Positions 51,438 to 59,568 are shown, numbered from the stretch's first letter. The stretch is DNA of 64,000 nucleotides from Streptomyces brevispora (GCF_007829885.1 NZ_VIWW01000001.1:4960001-5024000); one strand, 5' to 3'. Notes: generated by a model from the letters alone, not told the origin. Program-made: numbers and translations.

Positions 51438-53597
51438 ATGGACAACCTGGAGCTCCGCACTGAAGCCGATGCCATCCTCGCTGAGCTCGTCGGTGACCCC
51501 GGGGGCTCGGCGCGACTGCGGGAGGACCAGTGGCAGGCGGTGGCGGCTCTCGTGCAGGAGCGTCGTCGTGCGCTGGTGGTGCAGCGCACCGGGTGGGGTA
51601 AGTCGGCTGTGTATTTCGTCGCCACCGCTCTCCTGCGACGGCGTGGCTCCGGGCCGACGGTGATCATCTCGCCGCTGCTGGCGCTGATGCGTAACCAGGT
51701 TGAGTCGGCGGCGCGGGCGGGTATCCATGCGCGCACCATTAACTCGGCCAACCCGGAGGAGTGGGAAACGATCTACGGGGAGGTGGAGCGCGGTGAGACC
51801 GACGTTCTCCTTGTGAGCCCGGAACGTCTCAATTCTGTGGATTTTCGCGATCAGGTGCTGCCGAAGCTTGCGGCCACGACTGGTCTGCTGGTGGTCGACG
51901 AGGCGCACTGTATTTCCGACTGGGGGCACGACTTCCGGCCTGACTACCGTCGGTTGCGCACGATGCTCGCGGAGTTGCCGGCGGGGGTGCCTGTGCTGGC
52001 CACGACGGCGACCGCGAACGCGCGGGTGACCGCGGATGTGGCCGAGCAATTGGGCACGGGGAGTGGGGACGCTCTGGTTCTGCGGGGGCCGCTGGACCGG
52101 GAGAGCCTTCGGTTGGGTGTGCTGGAGTTGCCGGATGCGGCACATCGGCTGGCGTGGCTGGGGGAGCGGCTGGGGGATCTGCCGGGTTCGGGGATCATCT
52201 ACACGCTGACGGTGGCGGCGGCGGAGGAGGTCGCGGCGTTTCTGCGGCAGCGCGGGTATCCGGTGGCTTCCTACACGGGGAAGACGGAGAACGCTGATCG
52301 GTTGCAGGCGGAGGAGGATCTGCTGGCGAACCGGGTGAAGGCGCTGGTGGCGACCTCTGCGCTGGGTATGGGCTTCGACAAGCCAGACCTGGGGTTCGTG
52401 GTGCATCTAGGGTCGCCCTCGTCCCCGATCGCTTATTACCAGCAGGTGGGGCGTGCGGGGCGTGGCGTGGACCATGCGGATGTGCTGCTGCTCCCGGGCA
52501 AGGAGGACGAGGCGATCTGGGCGTACTTCGCTTCGGTGGGCTTCCCGCCCGAGGAACAGGTCCGGCGCACGCTGGCGGTACTGGAGGAGGCGGGCCGTCC
52601 GCTGTCGCTGCCGGCGCTTGAGCCGTTGGTGGATCTTCGGCGCTCGCGTCTGGAGACAATGCTGAAGGTCCTGGACGTGGACGGCGCGGTCCGGCGCGTG
52701 AAGGGGGGCTGGACCGCGACGGGGCGGCCGTGGGCGTACGACGCGGAGCGGTACGCCTGGGTCGCGAAGCAGCGGGCGGCGGAGCAGCAGGCCATGCGGG
52801 ACTACGTGGCGACCACGGGGTGTCGGATGGAGTTTTTGCAGCGGCAGCTGGACGATGAGAAGGCGGTCCCGTGCGGCCGCTGCGACTCCTGCGCCGGCCC
52901 CTGGCTGGAGGCGGCCGTGTCTCCTGCAGCCCTCGCGGCGGCGGCAGGCGAGCTGGACCGCCCGGGAGTCGAGGTCGAGCCCCGCAAGATGTGGCCGACC
53001 GGGCTCGCCGCGGTCGGAATGGACCTCAAGGGCCGTATCCCCGCAGGCCAGCAGGCAGTCACAGGGCGAGCGCTGGGCAGGCTGTCGGACATCGGTTGGG
53101 GCAACCGCCTGCGCCCGATGTTGTCGGCCCAGGCGGCGGACGGGCAGGTCCCGGACGACGTGCTGGCCGCCGTCGTGACGGTGATGGCCGACTGGGCCCG
53201 CTCGCCGGGCGGCTGGGCCAGCGGCTCCCCTGACGCGGTGGCGCGGCCCGTGGGGATCGTCGCCATGTCGTCCCGCACCCGCCCCCAGCTCGTCGCCTCA
53301 CTGGCCGAGGGCGTGGCCCGGGTCGGCAGGCTCCCGCTGTTGGGCCGCCTGGCCTACGCCCCGCACGCCGACGAGCATGCCGCGCACCGCAGTAACTCCG
53401 CCCAGCGGCTTCGCGCCCTGGCCGCCTCGTTCGCTGTGCCCGACGAACTCGCCGCCGCCTTGGCCCGCACCCCTGGCCCGGTCCTGCTCGTCGACGACTA
53501 CTCCGATTCCGGATGGACCCTGGCCGTAGGCGCACGCCTGCTGCGCCAGGCCGGTGCTGACCAAGTGCTCCCGCTTGTCCTCGCCCTGGCCGGATAG
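51438..53597 (+). CDS. recQ: RecQ-family DNA helicase with C-terminal phosphoribosyltransferase-like segment
   Basis: A 719-residue intact RecQ. Helicase motifs are REDQWQAVAALV (motif 0), QRTGWGKSAVYF (Walker A), VVDEAHCISDWGHDFRPDY (DEAH), TATAN, ATSALGMGFDKPDLGFVVHLG and QQVGRAGRG (motif VI). The zinc site is GCRMEF ... CGRCDSC. No HRDC domain is seen. Instead the C-terminus ends GPVLLVDDYSDSGWTLAVGA, which looks like the PRPP-binding loop of phosphoribosyltransferases. It unwinds DNA 3'-5' in recombination repair. It lies inside the 8.2-kb segment, in reverse orientation to the broken copy, and its third codon positions are looser than in neighbouring core genes, so it is probably acquired. 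Confidence 0.9.
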   Translation: MDNLELRTEADAILAELVGDPGGSARLREDQWQAVAALVQERRRALVVQRTGWGKSAVYFVATALLRRRGSGPTVIISPLLALMRNQVESAARAGIHARTINSANPEEWETIYGEVERGETDVLLVSPERLNSVDFRDQVLPKLAATTGLLVVDEAHCISDWGHDFRPDYRRLRTMLAELPAGVPVLATTATANARVTADVAEQLGTGSGDALVLRGPLDRESLRLGVLELPDAAHRLAWLGERLGDLPGSGIIYTLTVAAAEEVAAFLRQRGYPVASYTGKTENADRLQAEEDLLANRVKALVATSALGMGFDKPDLGFVVHLGSPSSPIAYYQQVGRAGRGVDHADVLLLPGKEDEAIWAYFASVGFPPEEQVRRTLAVLEEAGRPLSLPALEPLVDLRRSRLETMLKVLDVDGAVRRVKGGWTATGRPWAYDAERYAWVAKQRAAEQQAMRDYVATTGCRMEFLQRQLDDEKAVPCGRCDSCAGPWLEAAVSPAALAAAAGELDRPGVEVEPRKMWPTGLAAVGMDLKGRIPAGQQAVTGRALGRLSDIGWGNRLRPMLSAQAADGQVPDDVLAAVVTVMADWARSPGGWASGSPDAVARPVGIVAMSSRTRPQLVASLAEGVARVGRLPLLGRLAYAPHADEHAAHRSNSAQRLRALAASFAVPDELAAALARTPGPVLLVDDYSDSGWTLAVGARLLRQAGADQVLPLVLALAG

Positions 53598-53644
53598 GCG
53601 AACTCTGCCGGCCTCGGCACAGGCCGACCCGCGGGGTGCGGCAC

Positions 53645-53806
53645 CGGCGACGGCACAACAGCACCCATGCCAAAATCCGGTGCCTCGGCGAGCAGGCCAT
53701 GGCCGTCCTGAAGGGCTGGCGCCTGCTACGCAAGCTCCGCTGCAGCACCAACCGGATCACCAACATCGTGAAGGCCGTCGTCGTCCTTCACCACGCCTCA
53801 ACCTGA
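53645..53806 (+). pseudogene. 3' remnant of an IS5/IS4-type transposase gene
   Basis: A frame ending at TGA 53804-53806 reads AKIRCLGEQAMAVLKGWRLL followed by RKLRCSTNRITNIVKAVVVL and HHAS. This is the C-terminal end of DDE transposases common in Streptomyces, containing the glutamate helix (GEQAMAVLKGWR). The first two catalytic acids and the terminal inverted repeats are absent. Confidence 0.8.
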
Positions 53807-53809
53807 GGT

Positions 53810-54624
53810 TGGAAAGGGCTCACTGGATTGGCATCACGGCTGGCCAGCGCATCAACTCTGAGGAGCGCCTCGCCGACCTGGACCAGTTGATCGAGACCCA
53901 GGAACAGGCCATCGCTCTCACGCTCAGTGTGGCGTCCAAGAGGGTGGCTGCCCGCAAGCTGCCGAGGAAGGAGGCTGAGAAGGAACTGGAGAAGGCCATT
54001 GCGCCTCTTCAGGCCGAACTCGACAGCCTGCGCGAGTCCAGGGAAGAAGTGGCCTCCTGGCAGGCGGAGTCCGCAGCGGCGGGGGAGCGGGCGGCTCAGC
54101 TCGTCGAGCTTGCCGAGAGGGCCCACCTTCGGCTGAACAGCCTTCCGCTTGACCGCCAGGCCGAGTTCATGGACATGCTGAACGTGGTGGTCACCATCGT
54201 GGGCGACGCCCCCCAAGGGCGGACGGGGCAGCCGTGCGCGCTGGCTGCTTGGTTCCGGGAGAGGGGCCGCATTGTCCCGATCCTCACGGACGAGGCGTGG
54301 GGGGAGATCGCTCCTCTGACCACGTACAAGTCGCGAGGCCTGGACCCGCGGTTGGTGATGCGCGGGATCCTTCACAAGGTCCGGACGGACACGCCATGGA
54401 AGGACGTTCCGACGTTGTTCGGCCGACGCGCCGCGCTGCAGACCTACTGGACCCGCTGGCGTGAGTCCGGCTTCTGGGAGCAGGCGATGGATGCGCTGGC
54501 GAGTGCGGAAGGTACGCAACTGCCCGGGCCGGGCGCTCCGAACCTTCAGATGCAGTGCCTGATGCAGCCGCTGACCATCCTGGAGTCCGAAGGCCACCCC
54601 GGTGATGTAGCCCGTCGGGGCTGA
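53810..54624 (+). pseudogene. C-terminal remnant of a large serine recombinase
   Basis: About 270 codons. The first part is the coiled-coil C-terminal region of large serine recombinases (INSEERLADLDQLIETQEQAI, KEAEKELEKAIAPLQAELDSL, LNSLPLDRQAEFMDMLNVVV). It is followed by a DUF4096-like helical segment found in IS5 transposases (LTDEAWGEIAPLTTYKSRGL, MRGILHKVRTDTPWKDVPTLF). The catalytic N-terminal domain with the nucleophilic serine is missing, so the protein cannot recombine DNA. It starts right after the transposase remnant's stop and ends at the junction with the broken recQ. Confidence 0.75.
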
Positions 54625-55009
54625 CCAGCAGCACATCCACCTCCCCAGCGGCGACCTCGGCCTGGACGGTGTCCCACTCCTCGGTGTTGGTCGAATTGAT
54701 CGTGCGGGCGCTGATCCCGGCCCGGGCGGCGGCCGCGACCTGGGGACGCATCAGTGCCAGCAGGGGCGAGACGATGACGGTCGGCCCGCTGCCCTGCGCA
54801 CGCAGGAGCGAGGAGGCCACGAAATGCACGGCTGACCTGCCCCAGCCGGTCCGCTGGACGACCAGCGCTCTGAGCTTGTCGGCGACCAGCGCCTCGACGG
54901 CCCGCCACTGGTCCTCGCGCAGCCGGGCGGTGCCGGAGGCGCTCCCGACAAGTCGGGCCAGTACGGAGTCGGCCGAAGCCCTGAGCTCTGCGCGGCCTGC
55001 GTTGGTCAT
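54620..55009 (-). pseudogene. N-terminal part of a broken recQ gene
   Basis: About 130 codons from ATG 55009: REDQWRAVEALVADKLRALV, QRTGWGRSAVHF, GSGPTVIVSPLLALMRPQV, then DVLLVSPDGL, where homology ends at about 54620. It is close to the intact RecQ over the same stretch, roughly two-thirds identical by eye. The Walker A lysine is Arg (GWGRS instead of GWGKS), a mark of decay. The original gene continued on this strand to the C-terminal piece at 45.6-46.3 kb. Confidence 0.87.
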
Positions 55010-55052
55010 GCCCCCATGCAACCCGATGGGTACGACAAAGCGCGAACGACCG

Positions 55053-55091
55053 CGCGACCCCCTGTGGATAACTTATCCACAGGGGGTCGCG
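55053..55091. promoter_or_regulatory. Perfect palindrome formed by two inverted DnaA boxes
   Basis: A 39-bp perfect palindrome: 19-bp arms 55053-55071 and 55073-55091 around a single C. Its centre is TGTGGATAA (55063-55071), C, TTATCCACA (55073-55081), i.e. two exact E. coli-consensus DnaA boxes head to head, flanked by ACCCCC/GGGGGT. It lies in the divergent promoter region between the broken recQ and the DUF4192 gene. Confidence 0.9.
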
Positions 55092-55121
55092 GATTCTTGC
55101 CCGGCGCGAGACGGTCATGCC

Positions 55122-56423
55122 ATGAACAAGCACCACGAATCCACCGGCCCGTCCGACGAGCAGCAGATCACCCTGCGAGGCCCCGCCGAGCTGGCTGACG
55201 CCCTCCCGTATCTCATGGGATTCCATCCGAACGACAGCGTGGTCATGGTCGCCCTGCACGGGGGCCGGGGCCGCTTCGGCGGGCGGCTCCGGCTCGGCAT
55301 TCCGCAATCCGCGCAGGAATGGCCGTCGGTTGCCGAGCAACTCGCCGAGTGCCTGATCACCGGCAGCGAGCGGCGTGGCAGCCGCCCCGACGCGATCGTC
55401 ATCTTCCTCTGCCAGGACCCGGCCGAGGGAGAGACCGGCAACCAGACCATGGAGCGTCTGCGGCCCTTCGCTCAGCGCCTGCGCACCGCCTGCGGCGCAT
55501 TGGACGTGCCCGTACTCGAAGCACTCTGCATCTCCGACAACCGCTACTGGTCCTATTGCTGCCCCGACGTCCGGTGCTGCCCGGCCGATGGCAATCCGCT
55601 GGCCATTCCCGGTACCTCGGTCATGGCGGCGGCCGCGACCTACGCGGGCATTCAAGTACGCGGATCGCTGCGTGAGATGGAATCGAGGCTGGCACCCCAG
55701 GCGACCACGGCGGGTACGGAGCAGCAGCAGGCGCTCGACTCGGCAGGGGCCACGCTGCTGCCGAAACTCCTCGACGAGGAAGGCCGCAGGGAGGTCGGCG
55801 GCTCAACCCTGAAGCTCGCTCGGCGGCTCATGAAACGACTCGTGGAGATGCCGGCGGCGATGCCCTCGCTGTCCGACCACAACGACGACCGGCTGATCAG
55901 TCATGAGGAGGCCGCCGCGGTCATTCTCGGCCTCCAGGACCGGGAGACCCGCGACAAGGCCGCGGAATGGATGGAAGGCCCCGAGGCGGAGTCCGCCCTG
56001 CGCCTGTGGCGGGCGCTGGCACGCCGTTGCGTCGCGCCGTACGAGGAACACGCGGCGGCCCCGCTCACGCTGGCGGGCTGGGTCGCATGGTCCACGGGTG
56101 ACGAACCGGCCGCACGGGTGGCGCTGGGCCTCGCCCTGCGGCTGGACCCCGGATACACCTTCGCCCAGCTCCTGCACGAGGCGTGCAACCAGGGCCTTGA
56201 CCCGGAGACGCTGCGCCGCTGCCTGCGTGGTGAGCGCACCACACGGACGGTGCGGCGCGGCCACCGTACGGGACGGGTCGCGGGGGCCCGTTCCGTACGG
56301 GCCCAGTCAGCCGGACGGCGCGGGGCGCGGCCGGCACCCACCAGGCCCGCAACGGCGACCGGCCGGCGCCGCGCCGAACAGCCGCGGGCCCAGGGCCGTC
56401 GAGGGACCAGGACCCGCCGATGA
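55122..56423 (+). CDS. DUF4192 family protein
   Basis: 433 residues. The family start is clear: ITLRGPAELADALPYLMGFHPNDSVVMVALHG, followed by FGGRLRLGIP, LEALCISDNRYWSYCCPDVRCCPADGNPL and a C-terminal helical region (LTLAGWVAWSTGDEPAARVALGLAL). It ends in an Arg/Ala-rich basic tail of about 60 residues. DUF4192 proteins are widespread in actinomycetes and of unknown function. ATG 55122 lies 31 bp after the DnaA-box palindrome, so its promoter or 5' leader must overlap that site. A terminator hairpin follows. Confidence 0.85.
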   Translation: MNKHHESTGPSDEQQITLRGPAELADALPYLMGFHPNDSVVMVALHGGRGRFGGRLRLGIPQSAQEWPSVAEQLAECLITGSERRGSRPDAIVIFLCQDPAEGETGNQTMERLRPFAQRLRTACGALDVPVLEALCISDNRYWSYCCPDVRCCPADGNPLAIPGTSVMAAAATYAGIQVRGSLREMESRLAPQATTAGTEQQQALDSAGATLLPKLLDEEGRREVGGSTLKLARRLMKRLVEMPAAMPSLSDHNDDRLISHEEAAAVILGLQDRETRDKAAEWMEGPEAESALRLWRALARRCVAPYEEHAAAPLTLAGWVAWSTGDEPAARVALGLALRLDPGYTFAQLLHEACNQGLDPETLRRCLRGERTTRTVRRGHRTGRVAGARSVRAQSAGRRGARPAPTRPATATGRRRAEQPRAQGRRGTRTRR

Positions 56424-56434
56424 CAGCCGGTGCG

Positions 56435-56457
56435 GTACGGGGTCTTGGGCCCCGTAC
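56435..56457 (+). terminator. Terminator after the DUF4192 gene
   Basis: An 8-bp perfect stem (56435-56442 with 56450-56457) with a TCTTGGG loop, 12 bp after the stop. Confidence 0.65.
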
Positions 56458-56553
56458 GTTGATGGTGCGGGGTCATGGGACGGGGCACGGCGAGTACCGG
56501 GCCGGGGCTCCCGAGCCGCTCCGCACGGTCGAAGGCGGCGGTAGCAGGAGCGG

Positions 56554-56585
56554 TGCAGTGATGCAGTGATGCAGTGATGCGGTGA
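56554..56585. repeat. 8-bp tandem repeat (TGCAGTGA x4)
   Basis: Three perfect copies of TGCAGTGA and a fourth reading TGCGGTGA, in the gap before the NUDIX gene. Confidence 0.85.
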
Positions 56586-56693
56586 ATGAATCCGGGGTGT
56601 CGGTGGCCGGGGCCCCGGAGCGCGGGGCGGTGTGCGGTCGAGGTGGGCCCCGGCCGGTGTCGGAACGTACGGAGAGCACGACGAAAGGAGTGT

Positions 56694-56724
56694 TTATCGT
56701 CAGGCAGACGACTATGATCACGGC
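56694..56724 (+). promoter_or_regulatory. Promoter and candidate operator of the NUDIX gene
   Basis: TATGAT (56713-56718) ends 6 bp before the ATG at 56725 and would give a leaderless transcript; there is no ribosome binding site. An imperfect inverted repeat TATCGTC-AGGCA-GACGACTA (56695-56714) overlaps the -10 and is a candidate site for autoregulation by the encoded winged-helix protein. Confidence 0.5.
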
Positions 56725-57489
56725 ATGCCGCCCTACGACCCGTCGACCTTTCCGCCCTTCGCTGTCACCGTCGACCTGGTCGTGCTCACGGTGCGCCGTC
56801 ACGCGCTCTGCGCGTTGGTGGTGCGCCGAGGTGAGTCGCCGTTCCAGGGCAGGTGGGCACTGCCCGGCGGCTTCGTCAAAGCAGATGAGGACCTCGGTGC
56901 CGCCGCGGCCCGTGAGCTCGTCGAGGAGACGGGTCTGTCCGCGCACGACACGGCGGCCCCGGCCGTCGGGAACGGCGCTCATCTCGAACAGCTCGCCACG
57001 TACGGGGATCCCGGACGCGACCCGCGGATGAGGGTCGTCAGCGTCGCCCACCTCGCGCTGGCCCCTGATCTTCCGGCTCCCCGGGCGGGCGGAGACGCGA
57101 ACAGCGCGCGCTGGGCACCTGTCGAGGATCTGCTAGGACCCGAGGGCGGATACGGCCGCGACGGCGAACACAGGGCGCCGCTGGCCTTCGACCACGCACA
57201 GATCCTCGCCGACGGTGTGGAGCGGGCCCGCTCCAAGATCGAGTACTCCTCGCTGGCCACCGCCTTCTGCCCACCGGCATTCACGGTCGGGGAACTGCGC
57301 AGGGTGTACGAAGCGGTCTGGGGCGTGGTGCTCGACCCGAGGAACTTTCACCGCAAGGTGACGGGTACCCCCGGCTTCCTGGTGCCTTCCGGTGGGACGA
57401 CCACCAGGCAGGGTGGCCGTCCCGCCCAGCTCTTCCGGTCCGGCGCGGCCACCGTGCTCAACCCGCCGATGCTCCGGCCCGAGGTCTGA
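56725..57489 (+). CDS. NUDIX hydrolase with winged-helix domain (NrtR-like)
   Basis: 254 residues. The N-terminal NUDIX domain reads GRWALPGGFVKADEDLGAAA then ARELVEETGL, so the Nudix box GX5EX7REUXEEXGU has its first Glu position altered (GGFVKADEDL). The C-terminal ~90 residues form a winged helix (TVGELRRVYEAVWGVVLDPRNFHRKVTG). This is the domain order of NrtR and related regulators, in which the NUDIX part senses ADP-ribose or a relative and the wing binds DNA. Whether this protein is a hydrolase, a repressor or both is not decided by sequence. It appears to be leaderless and possibly autoregulated. Confidence 0.87.
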   Translation: MPPYDPSTFPPFAVTVDLVVLTVRRHALCALVVRRGESPFQGRWALPGGFVKADEDLGAAAARELVEETGLSAHDTAAPAVGNGAHLEQLATYGDPGRDPRMRVVSVAHLALAPDLPAPRAGGDANSARWAPVEDLLGPEGGYGRDGEHRAPLAFDHAQILADGVERARSKIEYSSLATAFCPPAFTVGELRRVYEAVWGVVLDPRNFHRKVTGTPGFLVPSGGTTTRQGGRPAQLFRSGAATVLNPPMLRPEV

Positions 57490-57661
57490 TCCTGCTCCAG
57501 AGGTAGTGCCGTACACCGGATGCGTGTCCGTCCGCCGGATGCGACAGCCGCCGGGAGCCGGAGCGCCGCAGATGCAGCGTTGCGCGAAAAGTCGGATATG
57601 TCGGGTTATCTTGCTGCGTACCCACTGCCGTCGAGCGGTCTCACCTCCTGCGAGAGAAGCG

Positions 57662-59479
57662 ATGCTCCAGGCCATCGGACTCACCAGCGCCCGCCACCGC
57701 GGACTTTCGCCCGCCGTGGACGACCTCACGTTCGAAGCCGGCTCCGGTTGCGTCACCGCCCTGCTGGGCGCACCGGGCTCGGGCAAGACCGCAGCCCTGC
57801 GGCTGATGCTCGAACTTGAGCCGGGCCGGGGGGTCACCTACTTCCGAGGCAGAGCGCTGCACCGCGTGGAACAGCCTGCCCGCGAAGTGGGAGTGCTGCT
57901 CGGAGACGTGCAGGGCCACCCGGTCCGCACCGTCCGAGGGCAGCTCCGCATGCTCTGCGCCGCGGCGGGTGTACCGGCATCCAGGGCCGACGAACTGCTC
58001 GACACGGTCGGCCTCGCCGGGCTGGGGGATCAACGCATCGGCTCGCTCTCCCTCGGCATGGAGCGCAGGCTGGCCCTCGCCTCCGCGCTGCTCGGCGACC
58101 CGTACACGCTCATTCTCGACGAACCCACGAAAGGCCTCGCCCCGCGGGAGGCCGCCTGGCTGCATGGGATGCTGCGGTCCCACGCAGCCGGGGGCGGCGC
58201 CGTTCTGTACACCACCAGCGACCCCAAGGAGGCCGCGCGGTCGGCGGGCCATGTGGTGTCCATCGACGGCGGACGGCTTGTCGCGGACCAGGGCGTAGCC
58301 GACTTCTCACGCACCCGGCTCCGGCCCCGTGTCGCGGTCCGTTCCCCGCACGCCGCCCGTCTTGCCGCAGTCGTCAGCCGCGAGGCGCGGGCGGCCCGGC
58401 GCTCCGTCGAGGTCGTCACCGAGGCGAGCGGCAGCCGTCTCTCCGTCTACGGCAGCAGTTGTGCGGAGATCGGCGACACGGCATTCCGGCACGGGCTTCC
58501 CGTGCACCAGCTCGCCGACGAGATCGGCGAGATCGGTGACACCGGCCCGGTCGCCGAGCGCGCGGATTCCGGAGCTGCCCCTGCCGCGACCAGGGGCGAC
58601 GGGCGTGAGGCCGACGCGACCGGGGGCGGCGGCTCCGGTGCCGTTCCGCGGCCCGCCGCGAACGCCGCCGGGCCGGATCTTCCACCGCCGATCAGGCGGC
58701 GTGCCGCCCGCGGTCCGCTGCGTCCGGTGCGTTATGAACTGCGCCGTCTCTTCGGGGTCAGGACCACGGCCCTGATCATGGCCGTCGCCCTGGTCGCCTC
58801 GGCCGGGATCTCCGTCCTGCTCGCCCGTAACGGCAGTACGCCGCTGCCGAACGTGCTCGCCGCCTGGCCTCCCCTGCTCCCGCTGCCGCCCGCCGCGCTC
58901 GGTGCCGGGCTGCTCGGCGCACTCTCCTTCGGTGACGAATTCCGCTATCCCGCGCTCGCCGCCGGCCGCGGCACCGTTCCCCGTCGCCTCGGGCTGCTCC
59001 TTGCCAAGCTGGCGGTGTCCGCGGGTGTCGCTCTGCTGCTCGCTCTGCTTGTCGTGCTGGCCTCCGCGGCGTCTCTTCGCCTTGTGTACGGAGGTGACTT
59101 GATCCGGATGCCGCCGAATGTGATGTCGCTGGCCGTGAGTTGGTCGGGCCTGACCGTCGGCTGTGCCTGGGCCGGACTCCTGGCTGCCGGGCTCTTCCGG
59201 GTGACGGCGGCGGGGGTGGCCGCTGTGCTCGCGGTTCCGGTGCTGATGGTTCCGCTCGTCCAGAGGATGCCGAAGGCGTCGACCGCCCGTTCGGTGACCG
59301 GACTTCCGGGCCGGCTGCGGGACCTGGCCTGGCTCCAGTGGCCGCATGAGACGGACCGGTGGCTGCTGGCCGCGATGCGGGTCGTGGCACATCCGGTGGG
59401 GACCGCATTGACCCTGTCGTTGTCGGTCCTCATCTGCGCGTATCTGTTCACCAGCCTTCGCGGCAGGGTGCGTTGGTGA
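57662..59479 (+). CDS. ABC transporter with fused ATPase and membrane domains
   Basis: 605 residues. The N-terminal ABC ATPase (about 1-300) has Walker A GAPGSGKTA, a non-canonical signature LSLGMERR in place of LSGGQ, and Walker B LILDEPTKGLAP. A Gly/Ala/Asp-rich linker follows. The C-terminal membrane domain (about 440-605) has about five to six spans (ALIMAVALVASAGISVLLA, GVALLLALLVVLASAASL, AVLAVPVLMVPLV, ALTLSLSVLICAYLF). This matches ABC-2-type exporters in which both parts are one chain. The substrate is unknown. ATG 57662 follows GAGAGAAG. It lies directly before whiH, as in other Streptomyces. Confidence 0.83.
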   Translation: MLQAIGLTSARHRGLSPAVDDLTFEAGSGCVTALLGAPGSGKTAALRLMLELEPGRGVTYFRGRALHRVEQPAREVGVLLGDVQGHPVRTVRGQLRMLCAAAGVPASRADELLDTVGLAGLGDQRIGSLSLGMERRLALASALLGDPYTLILDEPTKGLAPREAAWLHGMLRSHAAGGGAVLYTTSDPKEAARSAGHVVSIDGGRLVADQGVADFSRTRLRPRVAVRSPHAARLAAVVSREARAARRSVEVVTEASGSRLSVYGSSCAEIGDTAFRHGLPVHQLADEIGEIGDTGPVAERADSGAAPAATRGDGREADATGGGGSGAVPRPAANAAGPDLPPPIRRRAARGPLRPVRYELRRLFGVRTTALIMAVALVASAGISVLLARNGSTPLPNVLAAWPPLLPLPPAALGAGLLGALSFGDEFRYPALAAGRGTVPRRLGLLLAKLAVSAGVALLLALLVVLASAASLRLVYGGDLIRMPPNVMSLAVSWSGLTVGCAWAGLLAAGLFRVTAAGVAAVLAVPVLMVPLVQRMPKASTARSVTGLPGRLRDLAWLQWPHETDRWLLAAMRVVAHPVGTALTLSLSVLICAYLFTSLRGRVRW

Positions 59480-59568
59480 TCGCCGGACGGCGCCGGAGTG
59501 CCGTATGCCCCACAACTCCGCTTGCGTTGCCCGTTTTGTGCAAATAAGGCGTCAATTGGGAAGCAGGT

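Larger units (their letters stand above)
46366..54617. mobile_element. 8.2-kb segment interrupting recQ
   Basis: Sequence between the two halves of the broken recQ. It carries an M36 metallopeptidase gene, a LuxR-type regulator gene, a complete second recQ on the opposite strand, and 3' remnants of an IS transposase and a serine recombinase at its right end. No clear terminal inverted repeats or target duplications are visible at the two junctions. The structure is called from the disrupted gene and the recombinase debris, not from recognised element ends. Confidence 0.6.

Noticed and set aside
54284..54619. Minus-strand extension of the N-terminal recQ fragment
   Set aside because: Beyond about 54620 the frame stays open but no longer resembles RecQ; it is antisense to the recombinase remnant.
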